From assembly GCA_021734595.1 (NCBI GenBank), contig JAIPIO010000218.1:1-6841 (forward strand): DNA of 6,841 bases, in the 5' to 3' direction. The stretch's first letter is position 1; each line of letters begins with the position of its first letter. A program made the translations under genes and the position numbers. The notes under the pieces are model-generated. The model did no database searches, was not told where the DNA came from, and saw nothing but the letters and a program-made list of their open reading frames with translations. Of the stretch, positions 1 through 6,109 are shown one piece after another. Source of the DNA: Kiritimatiellales bacterium (GTDB lineage Bacteria > Verrucomicrobiota > Kiritimatiellia > Kiritimatiellales > Pontiellaceae).

Positions 1-287
1 AGTCCTACGACATCGGCGTGGCTGATGGAATTGAAACCAGCGGTGCCGTGACCGTCGGGCATGAAACGGCCGACTCGGTCGAGGTCGTTGCCCCGATGAA
101 TGCCAAGGTAATAAAGATCAATGTGGGCGTGGGCGACCATGTGAATCCCAACGACGTGCTCTTCGTGGTGGAAGCCATGAAGATGGAGATCGATGTCAAG
201 GCTTCCATCGCCGGCACCATCTCGTCGATTGCCGTCGATACCGGCGCGCAGGTTACGGCCGGGCAGCCGATGGCTTCCATCAACTAA
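1..287 (+). CDS. Biotin carboxyl carrier domain (3' end of gene) of a decarboxylase, gamma subunit or alpha C-terminus
   Basis: The frame is already open at the window edge, so the gene starts upstream; 94 complete residues and a TAA stop are visible. A GTG at 18 is an unlikely start because coding-like sequence (S-Y-D-I-G-V) precedes it. The visible part is a biotinyl domain: the E-A-M-K-M-E motif places the biotinylated lysine at codon 180-182, 34 residues from the C-terminus, which is normal for this fold. The A-P-M segment and the repeated V-G-D-H-V / T-G-A-Q-V turns belong to the two halves of the flattened beta barrel. A 27-bp gap separates it from an OadB-type beta subunit, so the biotin probably carries CO2 from a carboxyltransferase to that membrane subunit. 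It could be a stand-alone small carrier (GcdC/MmdC type) or the C-terminus of an OadA-like alpha chain; the visible part cannot decide between these, nor identify the acyl substrate. Confidence 0.88.
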   Translation, partial: SYDIGVADGIETSGAVTVGHETADSVEVVAPMNAKVIKINVGVGDHVNPNDVLFVVEAMKMEIDVKASIAGTISSIAVDTGAQVTAGQPMASIN

Positions 288-314
288 CCTGAACAGCGAA
301 CGGAGATTTACAGC

Positions 315-1787
315 ATGAAGAAATTCATAACCATGGGGATTCTCGCCGCCGCCGTTTTCGGCGGAGCCGTCCTGGTGCAGGCCGAAGAGGCCTGCTGCCC
401 GGCGGAGGGTGCGAAGACCAAAAAAGGCATTTCCATTGTCGAGGGGTTCCAGAAGTTGGGTCGGGAAACCGGCATCTATCGTTTCCTCCATCCCCCGACA
501 AAGGAAGAAAAAGCCGCAGACTATCAGGCCGCACTGGTCAAAACCGTCGATGCAGAAGTTTCGGCGGGCCATTTCGATGGCGCGTTCGAGCAAATCCACA
601 AAGCGCACGGCGTTGATGCTGCGCTACTGAACCAGCTGGAGCAAAAAGTGGCTGCCGCCGAAGAGGCGGGCTATGTTCCGCCGCTTTCCCTGCCGCAGGG
701 GCTCGGGCAGTTTGTAATGATTCTCGTGGGTCTGGGCCTGATTTATCTGGCCATCGTCAAAGGCTTTGAGCCGCTGCTGCTGCTGCCGATCGGTTTCGGT
801 GCGATCCTGACCAATATTCCAATGGCTGGAATTTCGGCGGGACCGATGCCGGGTCAGCCGGCTGGTTTCCTGTACTACTTCTACACCGTAGGGGTTCAGT
901 CGGGCGTCTTCCCGCTGCTCATCTTCATGGGGGTAGGCGCCATGACCGACTTCGGTCCGCTGCTGGCCAACCCGAAAACCGCGCTGCTCGGCGCGGCCGC
1001 GCAGTTCGGTATCTTTATTGCCCTGCTCGGTGCGGTTGCGATGGGTGGCCTGTTCACCCTCGAAGATGCGGCGGCCATCGGCATCATCGGCGGCGCGGAC
1101 GGGCCGACCGCGATTTTCCTCGCGTCGCGGCTTTCACCCAACCTGCTTGGAGCGATCGCCGTTGCGGCCTATTCCTACATGGCGCTGGTGCCGATCATCC
1201 AGCCGCCGATTATGCGCGCACTGACGACCAAGGCCGAACGGGCCATCGTGATGAAGCAGCTGCGTCACGTCACCAAGACCGAGAAGATTGTCTTCCCGCT
1301 TACGGTGCTGATCCTCTGCATCCTGCTGCTGCCTTCGGCCACACCGCTGATCGGCATGCTGATGCTCGGCAACCTGATGAAGGAAAGCATGGTTGTTGAC
1401 CGTCTGTCCGATACCGCCCAGAACGCGCTGATCAACATTGTGACGATCATGCTCGGTCTGGCCGTCGGTTCCAAGCTGGCCGCCGACAAATTCCTTAACG
1501 TCCAGACTATCGGCATCCTGATTCTGGGCTTGATTGCCTTCTGCATTGGCACGGCCGCCGGCATACTGCTGGCCAAGCTGATGAACAAACTCAGCAAGGA
1601 GCAGATCAACCCGCTGATCGGTTCCGCCGGCGTTTCCGCGGTTCCGATGGCCGCACGCGTGTCGAACAAGGTGGGCCTCGAGGCCAATCCCCAGAACTTC
1701 CTGCTCATGCACGCCATGGGTCCGAACGTGGCCGGTGTGATCGGCTCCGCCGTGGCCGCCGGGGTGTTGCTGGCGCTGGTTGGCTAG
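315..1787 (+). CDS. oadB: Sodium ion-translocating decarboxylase, beta subunit (OadB/GcdB/MmdB family)
   Basis: This 490-residue inner-membrane protein decarboxylates carboxybiotin and couples the reaction to Na+ export. The start is ATG 315, with GGAG at 302-305. Residues that I recall as essential in Klebsiella OadB (D203, Y229, N373, G377, S382, R389) all appear here at one constant offset of 59: D262 in G-G-A-D-G-P-T, Y288, N432, G436, S441 and R448. Hydrophobic segments run at about 131-148, 151-168, 196-210, 222-243, 253-270, 277-296, 324-340, 371-388, 397-420 and 461-489. The N-terminus is odd: a signal-peptide-like stretch (M-K-K, hydrophobic 4-22, possible cleavage after V-Q-A 23), a Cys pair at 27-28, then about 100 mostly charged, helical residues before the first core helix. 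The loop after the second helix is short. The biotin carrier lies just upstream and a terminator follows. Family assignment is firm; whether the substrate is oxaloacetate, methylmalonyl-CoA or glutaconyl-CoA is not shown. Confidence 0.96.
   Translation: MKKFITMGILAAAVFGGAVLVQAEEACCPAEGAKTKKGISIVEGFQKLGRETGIYRFLHPPTKEEKAADYQAALVKTVDAEVSAGHFDGAFEQIHKAHGVDAALLNQLEQKVAAAEEAGYVPPLSLPQGLGQFVMILVGLGLIYLAIVKGFEPLLLLPIGFGAILTNIPMAGISAGPMPGQPAGFLYYFYTVGVQSGVFPLLIFMGVGAMTDFGPLLANPKTALLGAAAQFGIFIALLGAVAMGGLFTLEDAAAIGIIGGADGPTAIFLASRLSPNLLGAIAVAAYSYMALVPIIQPPIMRALTTKAERAIVMKQLRHVTKTEKIVFPLTVLILCILLLPSATPLIGMLMLGNLMKESMVVDRLSDTAQNALINIVTIMLGLAVGSKLAADKFLNVQTIGILILGLIAFCIGTAAGILLAKLMNKLSKEQINPLIGSAGVSAVPMAARVSNKVGLEANPQNFLLMHAMGPNVAGVIGSAVAAGVLLALVG
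817..831. repeat. TTCCA-N5-TGGAA palindrome, copy 1 (inside oadB)
   Basis: The copy reads TTCCA-ATGGC-TGGAA. It falls in the frame ATT CCA ATG GCT GGA ATT (I-P-M-A-G-I, residues 168-173). Its CCA is the only CCA among the 27 proline codons of oadB, most of which are CCG. Confidence 0.75.
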
Positions 1788-1788
1788 T

Positions 1789-1803
1789 TTCCAGCCCTTG
1801 GAA
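1789..1803. repeat. TTCCA-N5-TGGAA palindrome, copy 2 (intergenic)
   Basis: The copy reads TTCCA-GCCCT-TGGAA. It starts 2 nt after the oadB stop codon and ends 7 nt before the terminator stem. A further TGGAA half-site lies at 1807-1811. Confidence 0.8.
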
Positions 1804-1810
1804 CCCTGGA

Positions 1811-1837
1811 AGGGCCGCCGAGTGCGGCCCTTTTTTT
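1811..1837 (+). terminator. Intrinsic terminator after the decarboxylase operon
   Basis: The perfect 7-bp stem GGGCCGC (1812-1818) / GCGGCCC (1824-1830) has a 5-nt loop and can be extended by an A-T pair at the base. Seven T follow at 1831-1837. It lies 24 nt after the oadB stop and separates that transcript from the dapF operon. Confidence 0.9.
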
Positions 1838-1860
1838 ATTTCCGATGGCGGGAAAAAATG

Positions 1861-1875
1861 TTCCAACCATTGGAA
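1861..1875. repeat. TTCCA-N5-TGGAA palindrome, copy 3 (intergenic)
   Basis: The copy reads TTCCA-ACCAT-TGGAA, with arms extendable to 6 bp (TTCCAA/TTGGAA). The identical 15-mer recurs inside panB at 3851-3865. Confidence 0.8.
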
Positions 1876-1911
1876 GTTTTGTGGCAGAGTCGCCCTCCTT
1901 GGAAAACGGAT

Positions 1912-1926
1912 TTCCAGGGATTGGAA
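1912..1926. repeat. TTCCA-N5-TGGAA palindrome, copy 4 (intergenic)
   Basis: The copy reads TTCCA-GGGAT-TGGAA, flanked by T and A so that the arms extend to 6 bp outward. It lies 33 nt upstream of the dapF start codon. Confidence 0.8.
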
Positions 1927-1942
1927 ACCCGGGCTGAACCGG

Positions 1943-1957
1943 TTGCAGGGATTGGAA
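1943..1957. repeat. Imperfect TTCCA-N5-TGGAA copy abutting the dapF start
   Basis: The copy reads TTGCA-GGGAT-TGGAA, one base different from copy 4 (14 of 15 identical). It ends 2 nt before the dapF ATG and overlaps AGGG at 1947-1950, the only plausible ribosome binding site of dapF. A factor bound here could affect translation or transcription start, but that is inference. Confidence 0.55.
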
Positions 1958-1959
1958 AA

Positions 1960-2754
1960 ATGCGGATACCTTTCTGGAAAATGCACGGCGCGGGCAACGA
2001 CTTCATCATGGTCGATGACCGTTCGTTGGCGTTTCCTGTTGGGGATGCGGGGTTTATTGCCCGGATTTCCGCCCGCCGCACCGGCATCGGATGCGAGGGG
2101 ATTATCCTGCTCCAACCATCGGAAACCGCCGACCTGCGCATGCGTTTCTTTAATCCCGACGGGAACGAGGTTGAAATGTGCGGCAACGGGGCGCGCTGCT
2201 TTGCGCGTCTGGCCGTCGATATCGGCGCTGCCCCGCAAAAAATGGCCATTGAGACCGGTGCCGGAACCGTGCGTGCGGAAGTGCTCGCGGAAACCATCCG
2301 TCTCCATCTGACCGATCCGGCGGATTGGAGACTTGATCTTGATGCAGGATTGGAATGGCCGGTTGATTTTGTGAACACGGGCGTGCCGCACGCGGTGGTG
2401 CGGGTGGACGATCTCGAAACCCTGGATCTTCCACTGCTTGGAAAACAGCTTCGGTTCCACGGATTGTTCGCGCCGGAAGGCGCAAATGCAAACTTTGTGA
2501 AAGTGGAAGAGGATGCTACGTTGTCGGTGCGCACCTACGAGCGGGGGGTGGAGGAGGAGACGCTGGCCTGCGGTACGGGGGCAACGGCGGCGGCACTGGT
2601 TGCCGCACGGCGCGGTTGGGTTGATTTGCCGGTTGCGGTGCATTGCGCGAGCGGGTACGATTTGGCTATCGATTCCGGTGATGGAGGTACGACGCTTTCG
2701 GGCGGGGCGGAAACTGTTTTTGAAGGGGAGGTCGGTTATGGAGATCGGGTTTAG
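1960..2754 (+). CDS. dapF: Diaminopimelate epimerase
   Basis: This 264-residue enzyme interconverts LL- and meso-diaminopimelate, the penultimate step of DAP-route lysine synthesis and the source of meso-DAP for peptidoglycan. It acts in the cytosol without a cofactor. The start ATG 1960 gives the classical N-terminus M-R-I-P-F-W-K-M-H-G-A-G-N-D-F. The two catalytic cysteines are present: C74 in E-M-C-G-N-G-A-R and C204 in L-A-C-G-T-G-A-T. N-P-D-G at 65-68 and the E-R-G-V-E-E-E-T stretch at 194-201 also fit the family. Length is close to the usual 270-280. The frame stays open upstream to an ATG at 1780, but that would cross the terminator and add no family sequence. The 3' end overlaps folK by 17 nt. 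It is the first gene of the operon; I found no convincing -35/-10 pair upstream. Confidence 0.97.
   Translation: MRIPFWKMHGAGNDFIMVDDRSLAFPVGDAGFIARISARRTGIGCEGIILLQPSETADLRMRFFNPDGNEVEMCGNGARCFARLAVDIGAAPQKMAIETGAGTVRAEVLAETIRLHLTDPADWRLDLDAGLEWPVDFVNTGVPHAVVRVDDLETLDLPLLGKQLRFHGLFAPEGANANFVKVEEDATLSVRTYERGVEEETLACGTGATAAALVAARRGWVDLPVAVHCASGYDLAIDSGDGGTTLSGGAETVFEGEVGYGDRV
2429..2443. repeat. TTCCA-N5-TGGAA palindrome, copy 5 (inside dapF)
   Basis: The copy reads TTCCA-CTGCT-TGGAA, in the frame CTT CCA CTG CTT GGA AAA (L-P-L-L-G-K, residues 157-162). The only other CCA proline codon in dapF lies in a two-mismatch relative of the motif at 2110-2124. Confidence 0.7.
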
Positions 2755-3241
2755 TCTTGGCTCGAATATGGGACAGCGCAAGCGATTGCTGATGCAGGCG
2801 AAAAACCTTTTGCTGTCGGCGCCGCGGACGCGCTTTGTGGATCAGTCGTCAATCTATGAAACCGCGCCGGTGGATGTGAAGCCGGAGTATGAAAACATGC
2901 CGTTCCTGAATTCCGTGCTGATCGTGGAAAGCGAGCTTCCGCTGGAGAGCTGGCTTTCCTATATGGGTAAGATTGAAGAAAACCTTGGGCGGGTCCGTAC
3001 GGCGGACCGCAACGCGCCGCGGCCGATTGACATCGACTTGATCTATGCCGACGACCATGTGGTCGACAGCGGCGGTCTGGCGGTTCCGCATCCGCGCTGG
3101 TCTGAACGGCGTTTTGTGGTGGAGCCGCTCTGCGAAGCCCGGCCCGATCTGGTCATCCCCGACACCCATCAGCAGGTAAGCGAGGTTCTTGCATTGCTGC
3201 CCGATGAGGAAGCGGTAAGCCTGTATGACGAAAAGTGGTAG
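2738..3241 (+). CDS. folK: 2-amino-4-hydroxy-6-hydroxymethyldihydropteridine pyrophosphokinase (HPPK)
   Basis: HPPK transfers pyrophosphate from ATP to 6-hydroxymethyl-7,8-dihydropterin in folate synthesis, just before dihydropteroate synthase. The 167-residue product has the family N-terminus (F-S-L-G-S-N at 5-10), S-S-I-Y-E-T-A-P-V (37-45), P-F-L-N-S-V (55-60) and the signature R-N-A-P-R-P-I-D-I-D-L-I (91-102), with D98 and D100 as the expected Mg2+ ligands. The C-terminal H-P-R-W-S-E-R-R-F-V-V-E-P-L (118-131) is also typical. ATG 2738 was chosen because GGGGAG at 2725-2730 sits 7 nt upstream and the protein begins at the conserved strand; upstream codons in this frame overlap dapF without family similarity. 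The 17-nt overlap with dapF suggests translational coupling. Confidence 0.96.
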   Translation: MEIGFSLGSNMGQRKRLLMQAKNLLLSAPRTRFVDQSSIYETAPVDVKPEYENMPFLNSVLIVESELPLESWLSYMGKIEENLGRVRTADRNAPRPIDIDLIYADDHVVDSGGLAVPHPRWSERRFVVEPLCEARPDLVIPDTHQQVSEVLALLPDEEAVSLYDEKW

Positions 3242-3261
3242 ATGAAAAGAGAGTTTTTAAC

Positions 3262-4053
3262 ATGAAATGGACGGCAGGCAGGATTAAGGCGCTCAAGGGC
3301 GTGCAGAAGTTTGCGACGCTTACCGCGTATGACGCGCTGACAGGGTCGCTGGTGGACGGCGCGGAAATTCCGCTGGTACTGGTGGGTGATTCGCTGGGGA
3401 TGACGGTACTGGGCTATGAAACGACCCTGCCGGTAAGCATGGATGAAATGTTGCACCATACGTCCGCCGTGGCGCGCGGCGTGGAGCATGCGCTGGTGGT
3501 GGCGGATATGCCGTTTATGTCGTACCAGCCCTCGACCGAAATGGCATTGGAGAATGCCGGACGCTTCATCAAGGAGGCGGGCGCGGATGCCGTGAAGATC
3601 GAGGGCGGGGCGCTGCGCACGGAACTGATTGAGGCGCTGGTTGGCAATGGCATTCCGGTGCTGGGCCATATTGGCCTGACGCCGCAAAGCATCAAGGAGA
3701 CGGGGGGCTACAAGGTGCAGGGCAAGACCTCGGAGCAGGCGCGCCGCCTCATGGACGATGCCATGGCCGTTGAACAGGCGGGGGCGTTTGCGCTGGTGCT
3801 TGAATGTGTTCCGGCGGAGCTGGGCGAACTGATCACGAAAGCCCTGAAGATTCCAACCATTGGAATCGGTGCCGGTGCGGGATGCGACGCCCAGGTGCTG
3901 GTCATCACGGATATGCTCGGAATCAGCGGGAAGTTCGTCCCGAAGTTCGTAAAAAAATATGCCGACCTCAACCCGGTTATCCAGGCGGCGCTGTCAGCCT
4001 ACAAGCAGGAAGTAGAGGAGGGGATATATCCTTCCGGGGAACACACGTACTGA
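3262..4053 (+). CDS. panB: 3-methyl-2-oxobutanoate hydroxymethyltransferase (ketopantoate hydroxymethyltransferase)
   Basis: PanB adds a hydroxymethyl group from 5,10-methylenetetrahydrofolate to 2-oxoisovalerate to give ketopantoate, the first committed step of pantothenate and CoA synthesis. The 263-residue TIM-barrel protein shows V-G-D-S-L-G (42-47, Mg ligand D43), A-D-M-P-F-M (81-86, D82), V-K-I-E-G-G (111-116, K112 and E114) and L-E-C-V-P (180-184, catalytic base E181). G-H-I-G-L-T-P-Q (135-142), G-G-Y-K-V-Q-G (148-154) and G-I-G-A-G (201-205) are also typical. ATG 3262 gives the usual length and has GAGAG at 3249-3253; a GTG at 3235 would overlap folK by 7 nt and add nine residues with no family match. 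Its substrate is a folate, so the neighbouring folK is metabolically relevant. The panC start lies 1 nt after the stop. Confidence 0.97.
   Translation: MKWTAGRIKALKGVQKFATLTAYDALTGSLVDGAEIPLVLVGDSLGMTVLGYETTLPVSMDEMLHHTSAVARGVEHALVVADMPFMSYQPSTEMALENAGRFIKEAGADAVKIEGGALRTELIEALVGNGIPVLGHIGLTPQSIKETGGYKVQGKTSEQARRLMDDAMAVEQAGAFALVLECVPAELGELITKALKIPTIGIGAGAGCDAQVLVITDMLGISGKFVPKFVKKYADLNPVIQAALSAYKQEVEEGIYPSGEHTY
3851..3865. repeat. TTCCA-N5-TGGAA palindrome, copy 6 (inside panB)
   Basis: The copy reads TTCCA-ACCAT-TGGAA, identical over 15 bp to the intergenic copy at 1861-1875. Its frame is ATT CCA ACC ATT GGA ATC, encoding the conserved I-P-T-I-G-I (197-202). It holds the only CCA among 11 proline codons of panB. 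Confidence 0.75.
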
Positions 4054-4054
4054 A

Positions 4055-4903
4055 ATGGAAACGATCCATACACCAGCAGCGATGCAGCGGCGCGCCCTGG
4101 CCCTGAAACGGGAAGGGCGCGTTATCGGTTTTGTGCCGACGATGGGTTTTCTGCACGAGGGGCACCTTTCGCTGATGCGGATTGCGCGGGAACGGTGCGA
4201 TCTACTCGTGGCGAGCATTTTTGTCAACCCCGCACAGTTTGGCCCGAACGAGGATCTGGAGGCCTACCCGCGCGACTTTGAGCGCGACCAGGCACTCTGC
4301 GAAAAGGAAGGCGTCGACATACTTTTTTTTCCAGAGGCTGGAACAATGTACGCGGAAAACCCCAGTGTCTGGATCGACGAAGAATCGCTTTCGACCGTAC
4401 TGTGCGGTGCGGCGCGGCCCGGTCATTTCCGGGGCGTCTGCACGGTGGTGGCAAAACTGTTCAATCTGGTGCTGCCCGACATCGCGGTGTTTGGTGAAAA
4501 GGATGCCCAGCAGCTGCGGATCATCGAGCGGATGGTGCGCGACCTCGATTTCCCCGTGAAAATCATCCGCGGTCCGATTGTGCGCGAAGCGGACGGCCTT
4601 GCGATGAGTTCGCGCAATAAATACCTGTCGGTACAGGAGCGGCAGGATGCGCTGTGCCTGCGGCGCGCACTCGAAACAGCCTCCGAGCTGTACCGCAACG
4701 GCGAACGGCAGGCGGACGCACTCTTGGGCGCCATGCTGGAAATCATTGAAGCAGTGCCTTCGGCAGAGGTCGACTATCTGGAAATTGTTGATGATGGGAC
4801 TTTGCAACCCATTGTAAATGTAGATAATGGAGCCCTTATCGCATTGGCAGTGCGGATGGGAAGCACGCGTTTAATAGATAACGAGGGGTTGGAAAATGTT
4901 TGA
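4055..4903 (+). CDS. panC: Pantothenate synthetase (pantoate--beta-alanine ligase)
   Basis: PanC condenses pantoate and beta-alanine with ATP, via a pantoyl-adenylate, to form pantothenate in the cytosol. The 282-residue product has P-T-M-G-F-L-H-E-G-H (28-37) with the nucleotide-binding HxGH histidines H34 and H37. It also has S-I-F-V-N-P-A-Q-F-G (54-63), R-P-G-H-F-R-G-V (121-128), F-G-E-K-D-A-Q-Q-L (146-154) and the KMSKS-like M-S-S-R-N (184-188). Length matches the usual 280-290. ATG 4055 begins 1 nt after the panB stop; the nearest purine-rich site, GGGGA at 4035-4039, is rather far, so translation is probably coupled to panB. A run of eight T at 4323-4330 and a palindrome copy lie mid-gene. 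The 3' end overlaps galK by 8 nt. Confidence 0.97.
   Translation: METIHTPAAMQRRALALKREGRVIGFVPTMGFLHEGHLSLMRIARERCDLLVASIFVNPAQFGPNEDLEAYPRDFERDQALCEKEGVDILFFPEAGTMYAENPSVWIDEESLSTVLCGAARPGHFRGVCTVVAKLFNLVLPDIAVFGEKDAQQLRIIERMVRDLDFPVKIIRGPIVREADGLAMSSRNKYLSVQERQDALCLRRALETASELYRNGERQADALLGAMLEIIEAVPSAEVDYLEIVDDGTLQPIVNVDNGALIALAVRMGSTRLIDNEGLENV
4329..4343. repeat. TTCCA-N5-TGGAA palindrome, copy 7 (inside panC)
   Basis: The copy reads TTCCA-GAGGC-TGGAA and directly follows a T-run. Its frame is TTT CCA GAG GCT GGA ACA (F-P-E-A-G-T, residues 92-97). CCA occurs at only one other of the 13 prolines in panC. Confidence 0.7.
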
Positions 4904-6068
4904 TAAAAATCTGATTGAAGAGACAAAGCAGATTCATCGCCAGCAGTTCGGCAAGGATCCCGATGTTGTGGCATATGCTCCGGGACGCATCGAAGTGCTG
5001 GGCAACCATACCGATTACAATGAAGGCACCGTTTTGTCGGCGGCAATCAATATGGGGCATTGCTTCTGCATCTCTAAATCGGACAAACCCGGTATTCGGC
5101 TGATGGCCATTGACGTGGATGCGGTGGCGGAATTTGATCTGGACACACCGGGCAAGGTTGAGGGCTACGGCTGGGCCAACTACAGCAAGGGCGTCATGAC
5201 CTACCTACGTGAAAAAGGGATCGATGTCGGCCATGTCGACTGCTCTTTCCTCGGCACGATTCCGATGGGTGCCGGCCTGTCCAGCTCGGCCGCGCTCGAA
5301 GTGGCCACAGCCTACGCGGTGCTGGCACTGACCGGTCGGGAGATGGATAGGAAGGAGATCGCCAAGGTCTGCCAGCGCGCAGAGCATGAATACGCGGGGG
5401 TCATGTGCGGCCTACTGGACCAGTTTTCGAGTATCTACGGCGTAGAGCACGGTCTGATCCACAGCGATTTCCGGACTTTGGAAGTATCCAATGTCAGCCT
5501 GCCTGATGGCGTGGTTTTCCTGATGGTGAACTCCAAGGTGAAGCACAGCCTGGTGGATTCCGAATACAACGAACGCCGGGAGCGTTGCGAGCAGGCGGCC
5601 CGTGAATTTGCCGCGTTGCTGGATCATCCGGTCACTGCCCTGCGGGATGTCTCATGGGATGAGTTCGTGGCGCACCGTGACGAAATCGATCCGGCGGCCG
5701 CCAAGCGAGCCTGCCATGTGGTGGGCGAAATCATGCGCGTTGAGAAATCGATGGAGTTGCTTTCCGATGACGGGCTCGCGGAGTTTGGACAGTTCCTGTT
5801 CGATTCGCACGACACGTCGCGCTATGAGTTTGAAAACTCCTGCGAGGAGCTTGATGTGATTGTGGATGCGGCCAAGGAAGCCGGCGCACTCGGTGCGCGT
5901 CTGTCCGGCGGGGGGTTCGGCGGCAGCGTGGTGGTGCTGATCCGCAACGAGCAGGTGGACGCGATGAAAGCGGCGATCCGCAGTGCATATAAGCGTAGAT
6001 GCAACATTGATCCCGACATTGCGGTGGTTATTCCGTCTGCGGGAGCCTGTGTAGTTTCCTCTGAATGA
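4896..6068 (+). CDS. galK: Galactokinase (GHMP kinase family)
   Basis: GalK phosphorylates alpha-D-galactose at C1, the entry to the Leloir pathway. The 390-residue product has the usual length and the three GHMP motifs: the sugar signature A-P-G-R-I-E-V-L-G-N-H-T-D-Y-N-E-G (28-44), the phosphate-binding loop M-G-A-G-L-S-S-S-A-A-L-E (124-135) and the C-terminal A-R-L-S-G-G-G-F-G-G-S-V (334-345). R31 and D175 (in G-L-L-D-Q-F) match the catalytic Arg/Asp pair, and D40 the sugar-binding Asp. N37 replaces the Glu (E43 in human GALK1) that contacts the galactose 6-hydroxyl. My recollection is that G-N-H-T-D-Y is a PVC-group variant, but its specificity is less certain. GAGGGG at 4883-4888, 7 nt before ATG 4896, supports the start, which overlaps panC by 8 nt. 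It is the last gene of the operon. No hairpin terminator follows, only T-runs at 6090-6096 and 6102-6107. Confidence 0.9.
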   Translation: MFDKNLIEETKQIHRQQFGKDPDVVAYAPGRIEVLGNHTDYNEGTVLSAAINMGHCFCISKSDKPGIRLMAIDVDAVAEFDLDTPGKVEGYGWANYSKGVMTYLREKGIDVGHVDCSFLGTIPMGAGLSSSAALEVATAYAVLALTGREMDRKEIAKVCQRAEHEYAGVMCGLLDQFSSIYGVEHGLIHSDFRTLEVSNVSLPDGVVFLMVNSKVKHSLVDSEYNERRERCEQAAREFAALLDHPVTALRDVSWDEFVAHRDEIDPAAAKRACHVVGEIMRVEKSMELLSDDGLAEFGQFLFDSHDTSRYEFENSCEELDVIVDAAKEAGALGARLSGGGFGGSVVVLIRNEQVDAMKAAIRSAYKRRCNIDPDIAVVIPSAGACVVSSE

Positions 6069-6109
6069 GTCGGTTGTGAAATCAAGGTGTTTTTTTGTAA
6101 ATTTTTTAT

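Noticed and set aside
1134..1712. Antisense open frame (192 codons) inside oadB
   Set aside because: Its composition is rich in H, Q and R, as expected from reading the opposite strand of a membrane protein gene; no start signal or domain is seen.
1780..1959. Open frame in phase with dapF from an ATG at 1780, which would give a 60-residue N-terminal extension
   Set aside because: It crosses a strong terminator and the palindrome cluster, overlaps the end of oadB, and the conserved DapF N-terminus begins at ATG 1960.
1705..2781. Long antisense open frame (358 codons) over dapF
   Set aside because: It mirrors the GC-rich codon pattern of dapF, has no recognisable domain and covers a terminator and intergenic repeats.
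3235..3261. GTG start that would lengthen panB by nine residues
   Set aside because: The extra residues do not match the family, and ATG 3262 has its own purine-rich site and gives the usual PanB length.
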